From: Oscillospiraceae bacterium
GTDB lineage: Bacteria; Bacillota; Clostridia; Oscillospirales; Oscillospiraceae
Length of the DNA: 38,674 nucleotides
Direction: 5' to 3'
Assembly (NCBI GenBank): GCA_017561205.1
Contig: JAFZDL010000068.1
Span: 1-38,674, forward strand
Shown here: positions 1-8,903 of the stretch, piece after piece
How positions within the stretch are numbered: position 1 is the stretch's first letter
Layout: each line of letters starts with the position of its first letter
The notes under the pieces: generated by a model
What the model saw: the letters and a program-made list of their open reading frames with translations, nothing else
Told to the model about the DNA's origin: nothing
Database searches by the model: none
Program-made: the position numbers and the translations under genes

Positions 1-1
1 C

Positions 2-127
2 GCCAAAACGACGTGCTACACCGGTAAAAACGCAAGTGAGAAAAAGGTAAAGGCAGAATTTAGAAAAATTTTGATGCCATACCCAGGGTGGGAATATCAG
101 AGTTTGTACTGCAGCGCGCTATCTTGA
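2..127 (+). other. Possible 3' end of a truncated upstream ORF
   Basis: Reading from base 2, a frame stays open for 41 codons to a TGA at 125-127, with the window edge cutting off any start. A strong intrinsic terminator follows at 146-175, as expected after a plus-strand gene. The translated residues match no family I recognise, and two other frames also run from the edge to early stops, so the coding call is weak. Confidence 0.2.
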
Positions 128-145
128 TTTATCCCGTCACAAACG

Positions 146-175
146 AATCAGCTCCTCAATGAGGAGCTGATTTTT
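146..175 (+). terminator. Intrinsic terminator of the gene upstream of the window
   Basis: Perfect 12-bp stem AATCAGCTCCTC / GAGGAGCTGATT with a 3-nt loop (AAT), followed by a run of T. It should end transcription entering from the left edge. Confidence 0.8.
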
Positions 176-178
176 AAG

Positions 179-292
179 CCTTCCCCCTTGGGGAAGGTGG
201 ATTTTTCGAACGGAACGGGCGAAAAAGTCGGATGAGGTAAAAACCTCACCCGACTTCGCTCACGCTCGGACACCCTCCCCAAGGGGGAGGAC
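179..292. repeat. Palindromic intergenic repeat (MITE-like)
   Basis: Ends carry related G/C-rich hairpins: CCTTCCCCCTTGGGGAAGG on the left and CCTCCCCAAGGGGGAGG on the right. The middle holds an inner near-palindrome (AGTCGGATGAGG, spacer, CCTCACCCGACT). It has no coding capacity and matches a class of short non-autonomous repeats I remember from gut Clostridia. It lies between the upstream terminator and the promoter of the M81 gene. Confidence 0.65.
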
Positions 293-307
293 TTGACGGG
301 CGGCAGG

Positions 308-336
308 TTGCTTTTGCGGAGGCCACGTTGTATAAT
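308..336 (+). promoter_or_regulatory. Sigma-A promoter of the M81 peptidase gene
   Basis: -35 TTGCTT (308-313), 17-nt spacer, -10 TATAAT (331-336). The start ATG is at 369, after a purine-rich AAAGGAAG ribosome site. Confidence 0.7.
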
Positions 337-368
337 ATAAAGAACAAACAGACAAAGGAAGTGTCGTC

Positions 369-1838
369 ATGAGAACCATAATCTGTGGTCAGTTCAAGCA
401 GGAAACCAATCGCTACACGCCGGGGCTGTCTGATGAAAACGTGTACCGGGAGCGGGAATGCTTTTGGGGTGAAGAGGCAGTGCGGGAACATTTTATCGGC
501 ACAAAAGTTGAACTGGGCGCTTTTTTTGACCAGCTGGATGCTTGCGAAGAATGCCGGCTGGTCCCGGTCATGGCGCTCAATGCATCTCCCGGACCGGTTA
601 CGGCGCAAACGGTTTGGGACCTTGTGGCCAATCGCTTGCTGGAGGCTATTGATACGCAGCAGCGGGTGGACGGCGTGCTGTTGGCGCTTCATGGCGCCAT
701 GGTCACAGAGGAAATGGAGGACGGCGAGGGCGAGCTTTTGCTGCGGCTGCGGCAGCGGTTGGGCCCGGATGTGCCGATCGTCGCAACACTGGACCTGCAT
801 GCAAATGTTACAGAGCGAATGATGGAAAATGCAACGGCGCTGATTTCCTGCGACTATTATCCGCATACGGATTTTTACGAAACAGGTCTGCGGGCGGCAA
901 GGATATTGTGGCAGGCGGCAACCGGAGCGGCAAAGCCGGTCATGGCGTGGAAAAAACTGCCGATGCTGTTTCCTTTTGTGATCACGGACATGGGCCCCAT
1001 CGTGCCGCTTTTGAAGAAAGCGCAAGCTCTGCGGGAAAACGGAACATTGATGAGCGCAAGTATTTGCCATGGCTTTTTTCACAGCGATATTTATGAGATG
1101 GGCGCCGCCGTCTTGACGGTGGCGGATGGGGAGCGTGTAACGGCGCAAAAAGGTGCCGAGGAACTGGCGCAGAGCATTTGGTCAGTCAGAGAAGCGCTGA
1201 TGCGGAAATTCTATTCCCCAAAAGAGGCTGTGAAGCTGGCGATGGAAGCGGAAACCGGGCCGGTTGTTTTGGCGGATGTTGCGGACAATCCCGGGTCCGG
1301 CGCTACCATGGATTCTGTGGTTTTGCTGCGACAGTTGCTGGACATGGGCGCTGTAGATGTGGTCTTTGCGGCCATATGCGATCCGCAGGTGGTGCAGCAG
1401 GCAAAACGCGCTGGAGTTGGTGCGGCCGTACAAGTGCAGCTGGGCGGCAAGCAAGCTCCGGAAATTACCGGCGGGCCACTTTGCTGTACGGTGGTGGTAG
1501 AAAAGCTGACCGACGGCCGTTTCCGCAATCAAGGGCCGGTGTTTCGTGGCGTTTTGGTAAATTTTGGCGAATGTGCTCTTTTGCGAATCGGTGGCATACA
1601 AGTTATCGTCTGCACCAATCATGCACAGCCCTGTGACCTGGGCATCTATTATCATTGCGGCATTAACCCCGCAGAAAAGAAGATCCTGGCAGTAAAATCG
1701 GCGGTGCATTTTCGTGCGCACTATAAGACGATCGCCAAACAGATTATCGATGTGGAAACTCCGGCGCTGGGGTGTATGCGTCCGCAAATGCTGCCTTTGG
1801 CACATTGCAAAAGACCCATCTACCCGCTGGACGCATAG
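369..1838 (+). CDS. Peptidase M81 family (MlrC-like) metallopeptidase
   Basis: This 489-residue protein has the layout of the M81 family, whose founder MlrC degrades linearised microcystin. Most bacterial members have unknown peptide or amide substrates. Visible landmarks are the N-terminal GQFKQETN segment, LHGAM (107-111), DLHAN with likely metal ligands D142 and H144, PHTD (165-168), and a glycine-rich DNPGSGATMDS segment near residue 306. Length is normal for the family. There is no signal peptide, so it is probably cytosolic. The ATG at 369 follows AAAGGAAG and a good promoter. It is monocistronic, convergent with the next operon, and bracketed by a repeat upstream. Family assignment is secure; substrate is unknown, and microcystin degradation should not be assumed. 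Confidence 0.88.
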   Translation: MRTIICGQFKQETNRYTPGLSDENVYRERECFWGEEAVREHFIGTKVELGAFFDQLDACEECRLVPVMALNASPGPVTAQTVWDLVANRLLEAIDTQQRVDGVLLALHGAMVTEEMEDGEGELLLRLRQRLGPDVPIVATLDLHANVTERMMENATALISCDYYPHTDFYETGLRAARILWQAATGAAKPVMAWKKLPMLFPFVITDMGPIVPLLKKAQALRENGTLMSASICHGFFHSDIYEMGAAVLTVADGERVTAQKGAEELAQSIWSVREALMRKFYSPKEAVKLAMEAETGPVVLADVADNPGSGATMDSVVLLRQLLDMGAVDVVFAAICDPQVVQQAKRAGVGAAVQVQLGGKQAPEITGGPLCCTVVVEKLTDGRFRNQGPVFRGVLVNFGECALLRIGGIQVIVCTNHAQPCDLGIYYHCGINPAEKKILAVKSAVHFRAHYKTIAKQIIDVETPALGCMRPQMLPLAHCKRPIYPLDA

Positions 1839-1949
1839 CAATATCCCCCTTTTGCTGATAGCAGCACAGGCAGCTATTAAGTCTAAGTAATTAGGTTTAT
1901 AGAGAAAAATTATCCCTCTGTTCAGGAATCGGCGGGGAGATATTTTTTG
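1839..1949. other. Convergent intergenic gap
   Basis: This 111-bp gap separates the plus-strand M81 gene from the end of the minus-strand surface operon. I see only a weak AGAG/CTCT stem around 1901-1920 and no convincing terminator for either side. Confidence 0.5.
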
Positions 1950-2306
1950 TTACTCCACAAAATGGATGGTTTCGGTATCGCCTTCCCGGTAGGTATAGAC
2001 GATAAAGCCATCATAGTACAGATTGCCGTCCTCACCATCACCCATACAGCTGGGAGCGTAATCGGAGCTGTTGGGCTGGCCGATCAAGGCATAAAGCTCT
2101 GCCACAGGCTTATCGATGCAGTTCTCTGCCAGCGCCTTGAGGTTATTGGCCTGCTCGGCGGGCTCTGTGGCATCGGTGGCTACAGTTGCAGTGGTAGCGG
2201 TGGTGGCAACTGTAGTGGCATCGGGCGCTTCCTGCTGGGCTTTGCCGCAGGCGCAAAGGCTGACAAACAGTGCGCAGGCAAGGATAGCGATCATTAGTTT
2301 TTTCAT
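1950..2306 (-). CDS. Small lipoprotein, function unknown
   Basis: A 118-residue secreted lipoprotein. Residues 1-20 form a type II signal peptide with lipobox LCAC (Cys20). A low-complexity Ala/Thr linker follows (about 28-50), then a compact C-terminal domain of about 60 residues. That domain resembles small SmpA/BamE-like lipoprotein folds in style (a KPVAELYALIGQP segment followed by tyrosine-rich strands), but I cannot assign a family. It is the last gene of the minus-strand surface operon, 11 nt after the DHHW gene, with a GGAGAG ribosome site. Context suggests a role at the outer face of the membrane alongside polymer acylation. Confidence 0.75.
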   Translation of the reverse strand: MKKLMIAILACALFVSLCACGKAQQEAPDATTVATTATTATVATDATEPAEQANNLKALAENCIDKPVAELYALIGQPNSSDYAPSCMGDGEDGNLYYDGFIVYTYREGDTETIHFVE

Positions 2307-2317
2307 TGTTTCTCTCC

Positions 2318-3646
2318 TTAATTTGCAAGTTTAAGAGCATATTGGACAGTTTGTCCGTTTTGGGTAAACAGCAGCTTTTCGGCGGTTTCTTCTGCGGGGA
2401 TATATGCGCCGTAGCTGTTATTTTCAGTTAAAAAGGCTTCGTAGGTTTTATTGTCGCAGACCAAATACACGCGGCTGTCTGCATCTGCCGTGGCAGGCAG
2501 GCTGCCTTTGATCTGCATATAGCCTTCCGGACCTTTTGCGGTGGTGAAAGTGGCTGTGCCGGATACAGTTTGAGGAAGTGTTTGTTCCCGTTCCGGGGAG
2601 GGCATTACCGGAAGATTGGTTGTCAGGTAACGCAGATTTCGTTCTACCAGTTCGATCAGTACGAAGTCACCGGGTTTGGTCAGGTCGTAGCGTGTAGATC
2701 GGGAAAAACAGGCGGAAGAAAAGCTATCTGCCAAGTAAGGGTACAAGAGATTGCCAAAAGAGTCCCGGTAGGCAAGCAGCGAGCCTTCACCACTGCCGGT
2801 TGTTTTTAAGGTGATGCTGTCCGGCTTAGTGGCTGCGCCGGCATAAGTGAAATTCAGTTTGCTGCCGTAGACGGGATCTTGTTCCGGATCTTGTCCGGCG
2901 GGATAGAGCATCTCATACAGATCGCCTTGGTGGGGTACTGCCTTAGCAAATGGGTCGCTGAAGTACCGGCTGGGGTTGCCGAATGCACCGTTAATAGCAT
3001 CGGCGGCCAAGGCCGCGCCTTTAGAATTCCAGTGGGAATCGTGGGCAAAGTACAGGGCATCTTCCTGAGCATCAAACAGCGCAAATAGGTCAACATATGC
3101 TACCTGCCGGGAGGTCAATTCCCTGTGGAGATTTTCTGCATCCTGCCGGGGATTGGATATGCCTGTGTCGGGCATATTTTCCTCGTACAAAGCGTTCTTA
3201 TTGGGGGCAATGACGAATAGAAACTCCTTGCCCTGCTCCCGGCAATAGTTTGCCATCAGTTCTAAGTTGGTGGCGGCGCTGTACAGCTCCCGCTCTGTCA
3301 TCAGATTTTGGCCCGTGTAATTGTCCATGGTGGAGTCGTAATAGAGCCATCCGTCACGACCCAATACCACATCTTCCGCACCGGAGGTGTGCAGGCATGC
3401 GGCGGTCAGTTGATTGTCCAGAGTGATCAATTCCTGACGCAGGAAGAAATGATCGTTCAACCAGTCGGAGGCATCGGAAAGGAAATCCGGGTTGTATTCA
3501 CCGTCGGTGACAAGCTCCGGTGACCTGGACAATTGCTCGTTAGCACCGGCTTTGGATGGGCCGGCAAACAGAATGCCTAAGGATAATGGGATACTCGCAG
3601 CGAAAAACACCGCCACAAAGCACAATTTTAATATCGTTTGTTTCAT
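2318..3646 (-). CDS. DHHW-family / AlgJ-like SGNH acetyltransferase
   Basis: A 442-residue extracytoplasmic protein with an N-terminal signal anchor (about 8-28). It belongs to the AlgJ/AlgX-like (DHHW) group, which takes an acetyl group from a partner MBOAT protein and transfers it to an extracellular polymer. The signature is D203-S204-H205-W206 in AHDSHWNSKG, with the probable nucleophile Ser296 in YRDSFGN. The gene starts 8 nt downstream of the MBOAT gene, the classic pairing for polysaccharide O-acetylation. The C-terminal third (about 345-442) looks like an extra beta-rich domain. The polymer substrate cannot be read from the sequence; candidates are an exopolysaccharide or a wall polymer. 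Confidence 0.85.
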   Translation of the reverse strand: MKQTILKLCFVAVFFAASIPLSLGILFAGPSKAGANEQLSRSPELVTDGEYNPDFLSDASDWLNDHFFLRQELITLDNQLTAACLHTSGAEDVVLGRDGWLYYDSTMDNYTGQNLMTERELYSAATNLELMANYCREQGKEFLFVIAPNKNALYEENMPDTGISNPRQDAENLHRELTSRQVAYVDLFALFDAQEDALYFAHDSHWNSKGAALAADAINGAFGNPSRYFSDPFAKAVPHQGDLYEMLYPAGQDPEQDPVYGSKLNFTYAGAATKPDSITLKTTGSGEGSLLAYRDSFGNLLYPYLADSFSSACFSRSTRYDLTKPGDFVLIELVERNLRYLTTNLPVMPSPEREQTLPQTVSGTATFTTAKGPEGYMQIKGSLPATADADSRVYLVCDNKTYEAFLTENNSYGAYIPAEETAEKLLFTQNGQTVQYALKLAN

Positions 3647-3654
3647 AGCTTACC

Positions 3655-5031
3655 TCAGAACTGGGCGTAGATGAAAGGCGCAAAGCCGCCGGATGCCAGC
3701 TTCAGCAGGCATAATACGAACAAGAAAGCGCAGAAGATCCAGCTGAGCGGCTCAGCCAACCGTTTCAGCCGGGCATTTGCGCTGGGGATCAGCGGCAGGC
3801 AAAGTACAGCGCCGGATAACAGCGCAAATACATATTCTCCTGTGAAGATTCGGTGCAGGAGTACCGTGGCAGAGGGAATAGCGGGTGTACCGGTGAACAT
3901 AGCGCAGATAATCTGCAGGCCTTGTTCCACCGATTGCGCCCGGAACATCACAAATCCAAGCATTACCACAAGTAATGTGTAGATATGTCCGACGATCCTG
4001 CCGGGGATGCGGCCTACCCATTTTTTTGTGGGCAGTAAGCTTTCCAGGGCGGTGAACAGGCCGTGCCAAAGACCCCAAACCAGGAATGTCCAGGCAGAAC
4101 CGTGCCAGATACCGCAGAGGGTGAACACGATTACTTTGTTCAGCATGGTGCGGCATTTTCCTTTGCGGTTGCCGCCTAAGGGGATGTACAGATAATCCCG
4201 GAACCAGGAGGATAGGGAAATGTGCCACCGCCGCCAAAAGTCGCCCACGGAGGGGGCAATGTAGGGATAGCGGAAGTTTTCCGGCGCAGTAAGGCCGAAG
4301 GCTAACCCTAAACCGATGGCCATATCGCTATAGCCGGAAAAATCAAAATAGATCTGCAGCAGGTAGGAAACAGCGCCTACCCAAGCCAGGGCTGTGGATA
4401 GCGTTTCACCACCGAATACATGGTCTGCCGCTGCGCCCAAGGTTGCTGCCAGCAGTAGTTTCTTGGACAGGCCGATGACAAATCGCCGCAGACCTTGGGC
4501 GAAAGTGTCAAAGCCGGTGTCCGGCTGCTCCAGTGTGTTGCAGAATTCTTCAAAACGGGTGATAGGGCCTGCCATCACCTGGGGGAAGAAGGAGAGATAA
4601 AGCAAAAACTGCCAAAAGCTGCCGGGGTTGGTTTTTTTTCGATAGATGTCCACCAGATAGCTGATGCTCTTAAATGTAAAGAAGGAAATGCCCAAAGGCG
4701 CGATGAGTGACAGCTTTGTTTGGAAACCCAAAACATCCTGCACGAAGAAATTCAGGTACTTATAAGCAATCAAAAGCGCCAAATTGGCAACCACTGCCAA
4801 GGTGGGAAGAATCTTTCCGCCCCGGTTTTTTGCGATCAGCTTGGCAAACAGGTAGTTCATGACCGCTGAGATCAGCAATATGGCAAGGCCTGTCAAACCG
4901 CCAAAGCTGTAAAACAGCAGACTTGCTACCAGCAGCAGAGTGCTGCGGAACTTTCTGCCGGGAATCAGCCGGTGCAGCAGCACCGTCACAGGCAAAAAGC
5001 AGCTGAGAAATACTACGCTATCTGTATTCAT
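3655..5031 (-). CDS. MBOAT O-acyltransferase (AlgI/DltB/PatA-like)
   Basis: A 458-residue multi-pass membrane protein of the membrane-bound O-acyltransferase family. These move acyl groups, usually acetyl, from the cytosol to the outer face of the membrane for O-acetylation. Diagnostic segments are PQVMAGPITRFEEF (150-163), YFDFSGYSDMAIG (228-240), FWRRWHISLSSWFRDYLYIP (265-284, His270) and LCGIWHG (305-311), whose His310 is the expected catalytic histidine. Length is typical of AlgI. It lies between the transglutaminase-like gene (15 nt gap) and the DHHW gene (8 nt gap). No other alginate-type or D-alanylation genes are nearby, so the acceptor is unknown. Confidence 0.92.
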   Translation of the reverse strand: MNTDSVVFLSCFLPVTVLLHRLIPGRKFRSTLLLVASLLFYSFGGLTGLAILLISAVMNYLFAKLIAKNRGGKILPTLAVVANLALLIAYKYLNFFVQDVLGFQTKLSLIAPLGISFFTFKSISYLVDIYRKKTNPGSFWQFLLYLSFFPQVMAGPITRFEEFCNTLEQPDTGFDTFAQGLRRFVIGLSKKLLLAATLGAAADHVFGGETLSTALAWVGAVSYLLQIYFDFSGYSDMAIGLGLAFGLTAPENFRYPYIAPSVGDFWRRWHISLSSWFRDYLYIPLGGNRKGKCRTMLNKVIVFTLCGIWHGSAWTFLVWGLWHGLFTALESLLPTKKWVGRIPGRIVGHIYTLLVVMLGFVMFRAQSVEQGLQIICAMFTGTPAIPSATVLLHRIFTGEYVFALLSGAVLCLPLIPSANARLKRLAEPLSWIFCAFLFVLCLLKLASGGFAPFIYAQF

Positions 5032-5046
5032 ACAGACTCCTTCCTG

Positions 5047-6363
5047 TTACCAATGGGGCGTCCACTTGTAAGTCCAATACTTGGCTTGGGTCATGGAGAT
5101 CATAAACATATCCTTGTCGTAGATTTTGCGGTCGTGGTATGCCCATTCCCATTCCGGATCGAAGAAAAACTCCTCCCCGTCGAAGGGGATCATAACCCAG
5201 CTGTGGGGCTGGTTATCGCTCAGGCAGGTGCCGCTGATGGCATAGGCTTCGTAGCCTAAGCCACGGGCCAGCGCCCAGAATGCAGCGGCAAAGCCGTAGC
5301 AGTTGCCTCTGCCGGTTTTGATGATATCCTTGGCGTCCTTAATCTCCCAACCGGTAATGCCGAATTCGTAGGAATTGCGGCGCAGGTACTCAAAGGTGTC
5401 ACGGCAATAGATCTGACACTGCCGCAGCAACTGCAGCTTGTCCATATCCGGATTTTCGGCAATCAGCTTGGATAGAATATCTGCAACCAGTGCGTCCAAT
5501 TCTGTATCGCCACAGGTGTAACGGCCATTGTGACCAAAATGCAGCGTGTCCACATCGCCGTTGCGGAGGAATTGACCGTCCTCCTGCAGATAATACAGCC
5601 AGCCGCCGATGTTCAAAAAACCGGGCTGCAGCTCGGGAAGCTCTACATCCTGCCATACAATGCCTTCTGCGCCGGTTTTGTGGGGAACGATGGCTTCCAG
5701 CATATCGTATGTACCGGTCTGCTCCCCGAACAGATCGCCGGGCAGCTTGGCGTCCGTAGGCAGTACCACCTGTTCTGCATTGCGTTTCAGCAGCTTGTTC
5801 ATTCCCACGGCAAACTCCTGGCGGGAAAGTTTAGCTGTTCCGCCGATGGGAAAGGCGGGATTCAATTCGTCAGCGGGGAAAAAAGAAGACAAGGTCTTGC
5901 GTATCTCGTTGTAGGTGATGGGGTCGCTGCCGGTGGGCAGGGTGGGGAATTGCTGTTTTGCGGTTTCGCTTGCCAGGGCGTTAAGGGCTGATATCAGCTC
6001 GTTCCAGGTCAGAGAATCGCCGGGGCGGGCCAAGCCGGCCTCATCGGTAAACAAATAAGGCGCATGCTGATCCAATACCGGGTGCAGAACTGCCCGGTAA
6101 TCTGTGTCCTGTGTGACAGGCGCAGCAGTCACATCGACGATCTCACCGGAGGCATTTTGCCAACCACGGAACACGGTTCCGGCAACTTCCACTGTTACCG
6201 GGGTGGGGCATTCTCCGGCAGTGACGGTCTGTTGGCTGTGAAGGGTATCCCCAACATAAAAACGAACTGCGAATTCGGGTGTTTTGACGCAGCCCCACAG
6301 GCACGCGCCTATGCATATGATCAGCAAAATTGCGGCAAATAGCTTAGTTCTTGTCTTACTCAC
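5047..6363 (-). CDS. Transglutaminase-like lipoprotein with SLH-like region
   Basis: A 438-residue exported protein, first gene of the surface operon. The signal peptide ends in a lipobox (IGAC at Cys21, or LWGC at Cys25). Residues about 31-93 look like a Listeria-Bacteroides (InlB-type) beta repeat (the FRGWQN motif). Residues about 95-215 carry two or three S-layer-homology-like helices (PGDSLTWNELISALNAL, LSRQEFAVGMNKLL). The C-terminal transglutaminase-like domain has the Cys-His-Asp triad C355 (GRGNCYGFA), H387 (PHSW) and D402 (FFFDPEW). It could cross-link or cleave wall-linked amides; bacterial members are often proteases. Start is GTG at 6363, behind AGGAGT, with a TATAAT promoter 45 nt upstream. 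The SLH resemblance is by eye only. Confidence 0.8.
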   Translation of the reverse strand: MSKTRTKLFAAILLIICIGACLWGCVKTPEFAVRFYVGDTLHSQQTVTAGECPTPVTVEVAGTVFRGWQNASGEIVDVTAAPVTQDTDYRAVLHPVLDQHAPYLFTDEAGLARPGDSLTWNELISALNALASETAKQQFPTLPTGSDPITYNEIRKTLSSFFPADELNPAFPIGGTAKLSRQEFAVGMNKLLKRNAEQVVLPTDAKLPGDLFGEQTGTYDMLEAIVPHKTGAEGIVWQDVELPELQPGFLNIGGWLYYLQEDGQFLRNGDVDTLHFGHNGRYTCGDTELDALVADILSKLIAENPDMDKLQLLRQCQIYCRDTFEYLRRNSYEFGITGWEIKDAKDIIKTGRGNCYGFAAAFWALARGLGYEAYAISGTCLSDNQPHSWVMIPFDGEEFFFDPEWEWAYHDRKIYDKDMFMISMTQAKYWTYKWTPHW

Positions 6364-6407
6364 GCTTTATGCACTCCTACATTGGTCACAATAATTTCCT
6401 AAGCTAC

Positions 6408-6436
6408 ATTATAATAGGAAACACCCCACATTGCAA
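6408..6436 (-). promoter_or_regulatory. Promoter of the surface acylation operon
   Basis: Minus strand: -35 TTGCAA (6436-6431), 17-nt spacer, -10 TATAAT (6413-6408), then the GTG start at 6363. It drives the four tightly spaced genes down to 1950. Confidence 0.75.
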
Positions 6437-6503
6437 CAAAAAGCGACAATTTTCGACAAAAAATGTAGGACGGATCCATCCACCTACGAATGCCACCGAC
6501 TCT

Positions 6504-6620
6504 GTCATTCTGAGCGGAGCAGCCGTAGGCTGCGAAGTCGAAGAATCTACGCATTTTCGATATGTGTAATTCCTGTGTGGCCAGAAGATCCTTCGATTCG
6601 CTACGCTCACTCAGGATGAC
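6504..6620. repeat. Short palindromic repeat, GTCATYCTGAG family (copy 1)
   Basis: Begins GTCATTCTGAG and ends CTCAGGATGAC, giving about 11-bp terminal inverted repeats. Inside are AGAATCT near the left end and AGATCCTTCG near the right end. A second copy, in the opposite orientation, lies at 16183-16298. Non-coding; such elements are widespread in gut bacterial genomes (from memory). Confidence 0.75.
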
Positions 6621-6642
6621 GGGGAGGCGGAAGGCATAAAAA

Positions 6643-6668
6643 GAACCCCCGGCTTAGCCGGGGGTTTT
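6643..6668 (-). terminator. Terminator of the sugar ABC transporter operon
   Basis: Stem ACCCCCGGC / GCCGGGGGT with a short loop. A/T-rich tracts on both sides allow use on either strand. It lies just after the last gene of the minus-strand ABC operon. Confidence 0.8.
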
Positions 6669-6688
6669 GTGTTAGTTAGGTTATGGGA

Positions 6689-7759
6689 TTAGCCCATGTA
6701 GAAGATGTTCTTGTCCTTCTGCTCGTCGATGTTGTCCTTGTTGTACCAAACACCGGCGATACCCACATCAGAAACTTCCTTGCCTTCCAGCTTAGCAATT
6801 GCCAGCTCGACGGACTTGTAGCCGATGTTGTAGGAGTCCTGAGCAACAGAACCGACCAACAGAGCGTACTTAGCGCCTGCGTCCTTCATCCAGTCATACT
6901 GGTTGGTGCCTGCGTCGAAGCCGCAGAACAGGATTTCCTTGTAGGTAGCAGCGTTGTCGGAGATCTCGGGGAAGACTTCGTTGACGACACCTTCGTTGGT
7001 CATGAAGATGGACTGTGCGCCCCACTCTTTCAGAGCGGTCAGGCCCAGCTTGTATTCGCCAGCGTTGTTAGCCTTAACCTGAACGTTGATATCCAGAGTG
7101 ATGCTGTCAGCCTTTGCCAAAGCTTCGATCTTCTCCTTGAAGCCGCCAGCGCGGTCGATACCGGTGGAGGTGGAGTCGTGCTGAATGATACCGATCTTGT
7201 AGCCGTTAGCCAGGACCTTCTGTGCCTTCAGGTAAGCGTAGAAGTTCTCAGCGACAACAGCGGCAGCAGCCTTGTTGTCGGTAGCAACGGAGCCGATGGT
7301 GGGATCCTTGCCCTCGGTGATGTCAGCGCCACCGGAGTACAGGCCGGAGTCAAACTCAACAACGGGGATGCCCTTGTCGTAAGCAGCGGTCAGCTCATCA
7401 GCGAAGCCCAGACCGATGGTAGCCAGAACGATAGCCTTGGTGGTCTTGTTGTTCAGAGCAGCCTGAACCATTTCACGCTGGGAACCAACATACTCTTCGC
7501 TCTCAGCGGTGGGGCCACGGAAAGTGACGTTGTAGCCAGCCTTCTTGCCGGCGTCAACGGCGCCAGCCTTAACAGCCTGCCAGAATGCGTGGGTTTCGCC
7601 CTTGGCGACAACAGCGATGGTCTTTTCCTCTGCGGGAGTTTCAGCGCCCTGAGATGCGTGGGGAGCTTCGCTGCCCTGGGGATTTTCGGTCTTGGCGCCA
7701 CAAGCGACCAGACCCAGCACCATAACCAGTGCCAGAAGCAATGCGATAAGTTTCTTCAT
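6689..7759 (-). CDS. Sugar ABC transporter substrate-binding lipoprotein (ribose class)
   Basis: A 356-residue binding protein of the periplasmic-binding-protein-like I (RbsB/peripla_BP_4) type. The lipoprotein signal peptide ends LVAC (Cys20), followed by an Ala/Glu/Pro-rich linker. The mature part shows the family pattern: IAVVAKGETHAFWQAVKAGA at the first lobe, GIPVVEFDSG near the hinge, and a late FCGFDAGTNQ segment. It delivers sugar to the membrane permease and ATPase encoded upstream. The gene is last in the operon, 65 nt after the permease, with its own AGGAGG site. Divergent linkage to fucose isomerase and mutarotase suggests L-fucose or a related sugar; specificity is inferred, not seen. 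Confidence 0.88.
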   Translation of the reverse strand: MKKLIALLLALVMVLGLVACGAKTENPQGSEAPHASQGAETPAEEKTIAVVAKGETHAFWQAVKAGAVDAGKKAGYNVTFRGPTAESEEYVGSQREMVQAALNNKTTKAIVLATIGLGFADELTAAYDKGIPVVEFDSGLYSGGADITEGKDPTIGSVATDNKAAAAVVAENFYAYLKAQKVLANGYKIGIIQHDSTSTGIDRAGGFKEKIEALAKADSITLDINVQVKANNAGEYKLGLTALKEWGAQSIFMTNEGVVNEVFPEISDNAATYKEILFCGFDAGTNQYDWMKDAGAKYALLVGSVAQDSYNIGYKSVELAIAKLEGKEVSDVGIAGVWYNKDNIDEQKDKNIFYMG

Positions 7760-7824
7760 TGATGTTTCCTCCTAAAATTGTTTTATATAAAACCTTATCG
7801 GTTTTAATACGGATTTGTGGGGAA

Positions 7825-8901
7825 TCAGCCCTTTGTTTCAGTGCCGACTTTCTCGGCCTTGTCGATGGCATCGATCTTAACCTTGGCAGCGGACTTCTTC
7901 TTGAGCACGTCCAGCATAACTGCACCCACAACGATCACGCCGGTAACAGCATAGGTGATGTTGGTAGCGGAGATGCCGACGCCACCGGCCATAGCCAGGT
8001 TCAGACCCTGACGAATGATGACCAAAATGATAGCACCCAGGATAGAGCCGATGATGGTTGCGGAGCCACCGGTTGTAGAGGTGCCGCCGATGTAAACGCC
8101 TGCGACAGCATCCAGTTCCATACCGTTGCCGGCAGCCAGAGTCAGGGAGGGGTTGGCAGCAACATAGAACAGAGCGGCCAAAGCGGCAAAAGTGCCGGAG
8201 ATTGCATAAGCGATGATCTTGTACTTATCGGTGTTGATACCGGACAGGCGGGTTGCCTCCTCGTTGGAGCCAATGGCCAAAATGTAGCGGCCAACCTTGG
8301 TCTTATACATAACGATCATGCAAATGATGGTCAAGCCCAGGACCCAAATCAAACCGATGGGGAAACCGTTCAGATTGGTGAAAATCTTTTGGAACCAGCC
8401 GGTGGTGGGGTACTTAACGGCGGAGGACATATTGCGCACGCCCTCTGCCACCACGGCGGTCAGACCACGGGAGAACAGCATAGAACCCAGAGTTGCGATA
8501 AAGGGAGCGATCTTGCACTTGGCAACCAGGAAGCCGTTGATCAGGCCGAAAGCCAGGCCGGTAGCCAAAATGATGGGGATGGTCAGCCACAGGGTGCCGT
8601 CTTCCTGGGAAACACCGGTCTTGCAGAGTGCGCCGGCCAAAACCGCAGAACCGATACAAACAGTACCGATGGACAGGTCAATGCCGCCGGTGGCGATAAC
8701 AAAGGTAACGCCCAGGGACAAAATAGCATAGGGGACAAAGGCTTTGGCAATGGTCAACAGGTTGCCTTCACTGGCAAAGCCGGGATTGATCAGGGTGAAA
8801 ACCACGAACAGGGCAATGGCGGCCAGAATGATGATAAAGTTCTGCTTGCCGCCGGCAAGCATGCCCCGTACGGCCTGCAGGGGATTGTTCTTTTTGCTCA
8901 T
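7825..8901 (-). CDS. Sugar ABC transporter permease (RbsC-like)
   Basis: A 358-residue inner-membrane permease of the ribose/xylose/galactose class (BPD_transp_2), with about nine or ten hydrophobic helices. Recognisable segments include SLGVTFVIATGGIDLSIGT, the conserved GGIDLS motif of this family, and a late AGVYIGGTSTTGGSATIIGS stretch. It forms the transmembrane channel with the ATPase encoded 2 nt upstream (8904) and receives sugar from the binding protein downstream. The ATG follows GAGGAG. The last 25 or so residues are charged (KKKSAAKVKIDAIDKAEK), a cytosolic tail. Substrate is inferred from the neighbouring fucose genes. Confidence 0.9.
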   Translation of the reverse strand: MSKKNNPLQAVRGMLAGGKQNFIIILAAIALFVVFTLINPGFASEGNLLTIAKAFVPYAILSLGVTFVIATGGIDLSIGTVCIGSAVLAGALCKTGVSQEDGTLWLTIPIILATGLAFGLINGFLVAKCKIAPFIATLGSMLFSRGLTAVVAEGVRNMSSAVKYPTTGWFQKIFTNLNGFPIGLIWVLGLTIICMIVMYKTKVGRYILAIGSNEEATRLSGINTDKYKIIAYAISGTFAALAALFYVAANPSLTLAAGNGMELDAVAGVYIGGTSTTGGSATIIGSILGAIILVIIRQGLNLAMAGGVGISATNITYAVTGVIVVGAVMLDVLKKKSAAKVKIDAIDKAEKVGTETKG

Positions 8902-8903
8902 AA

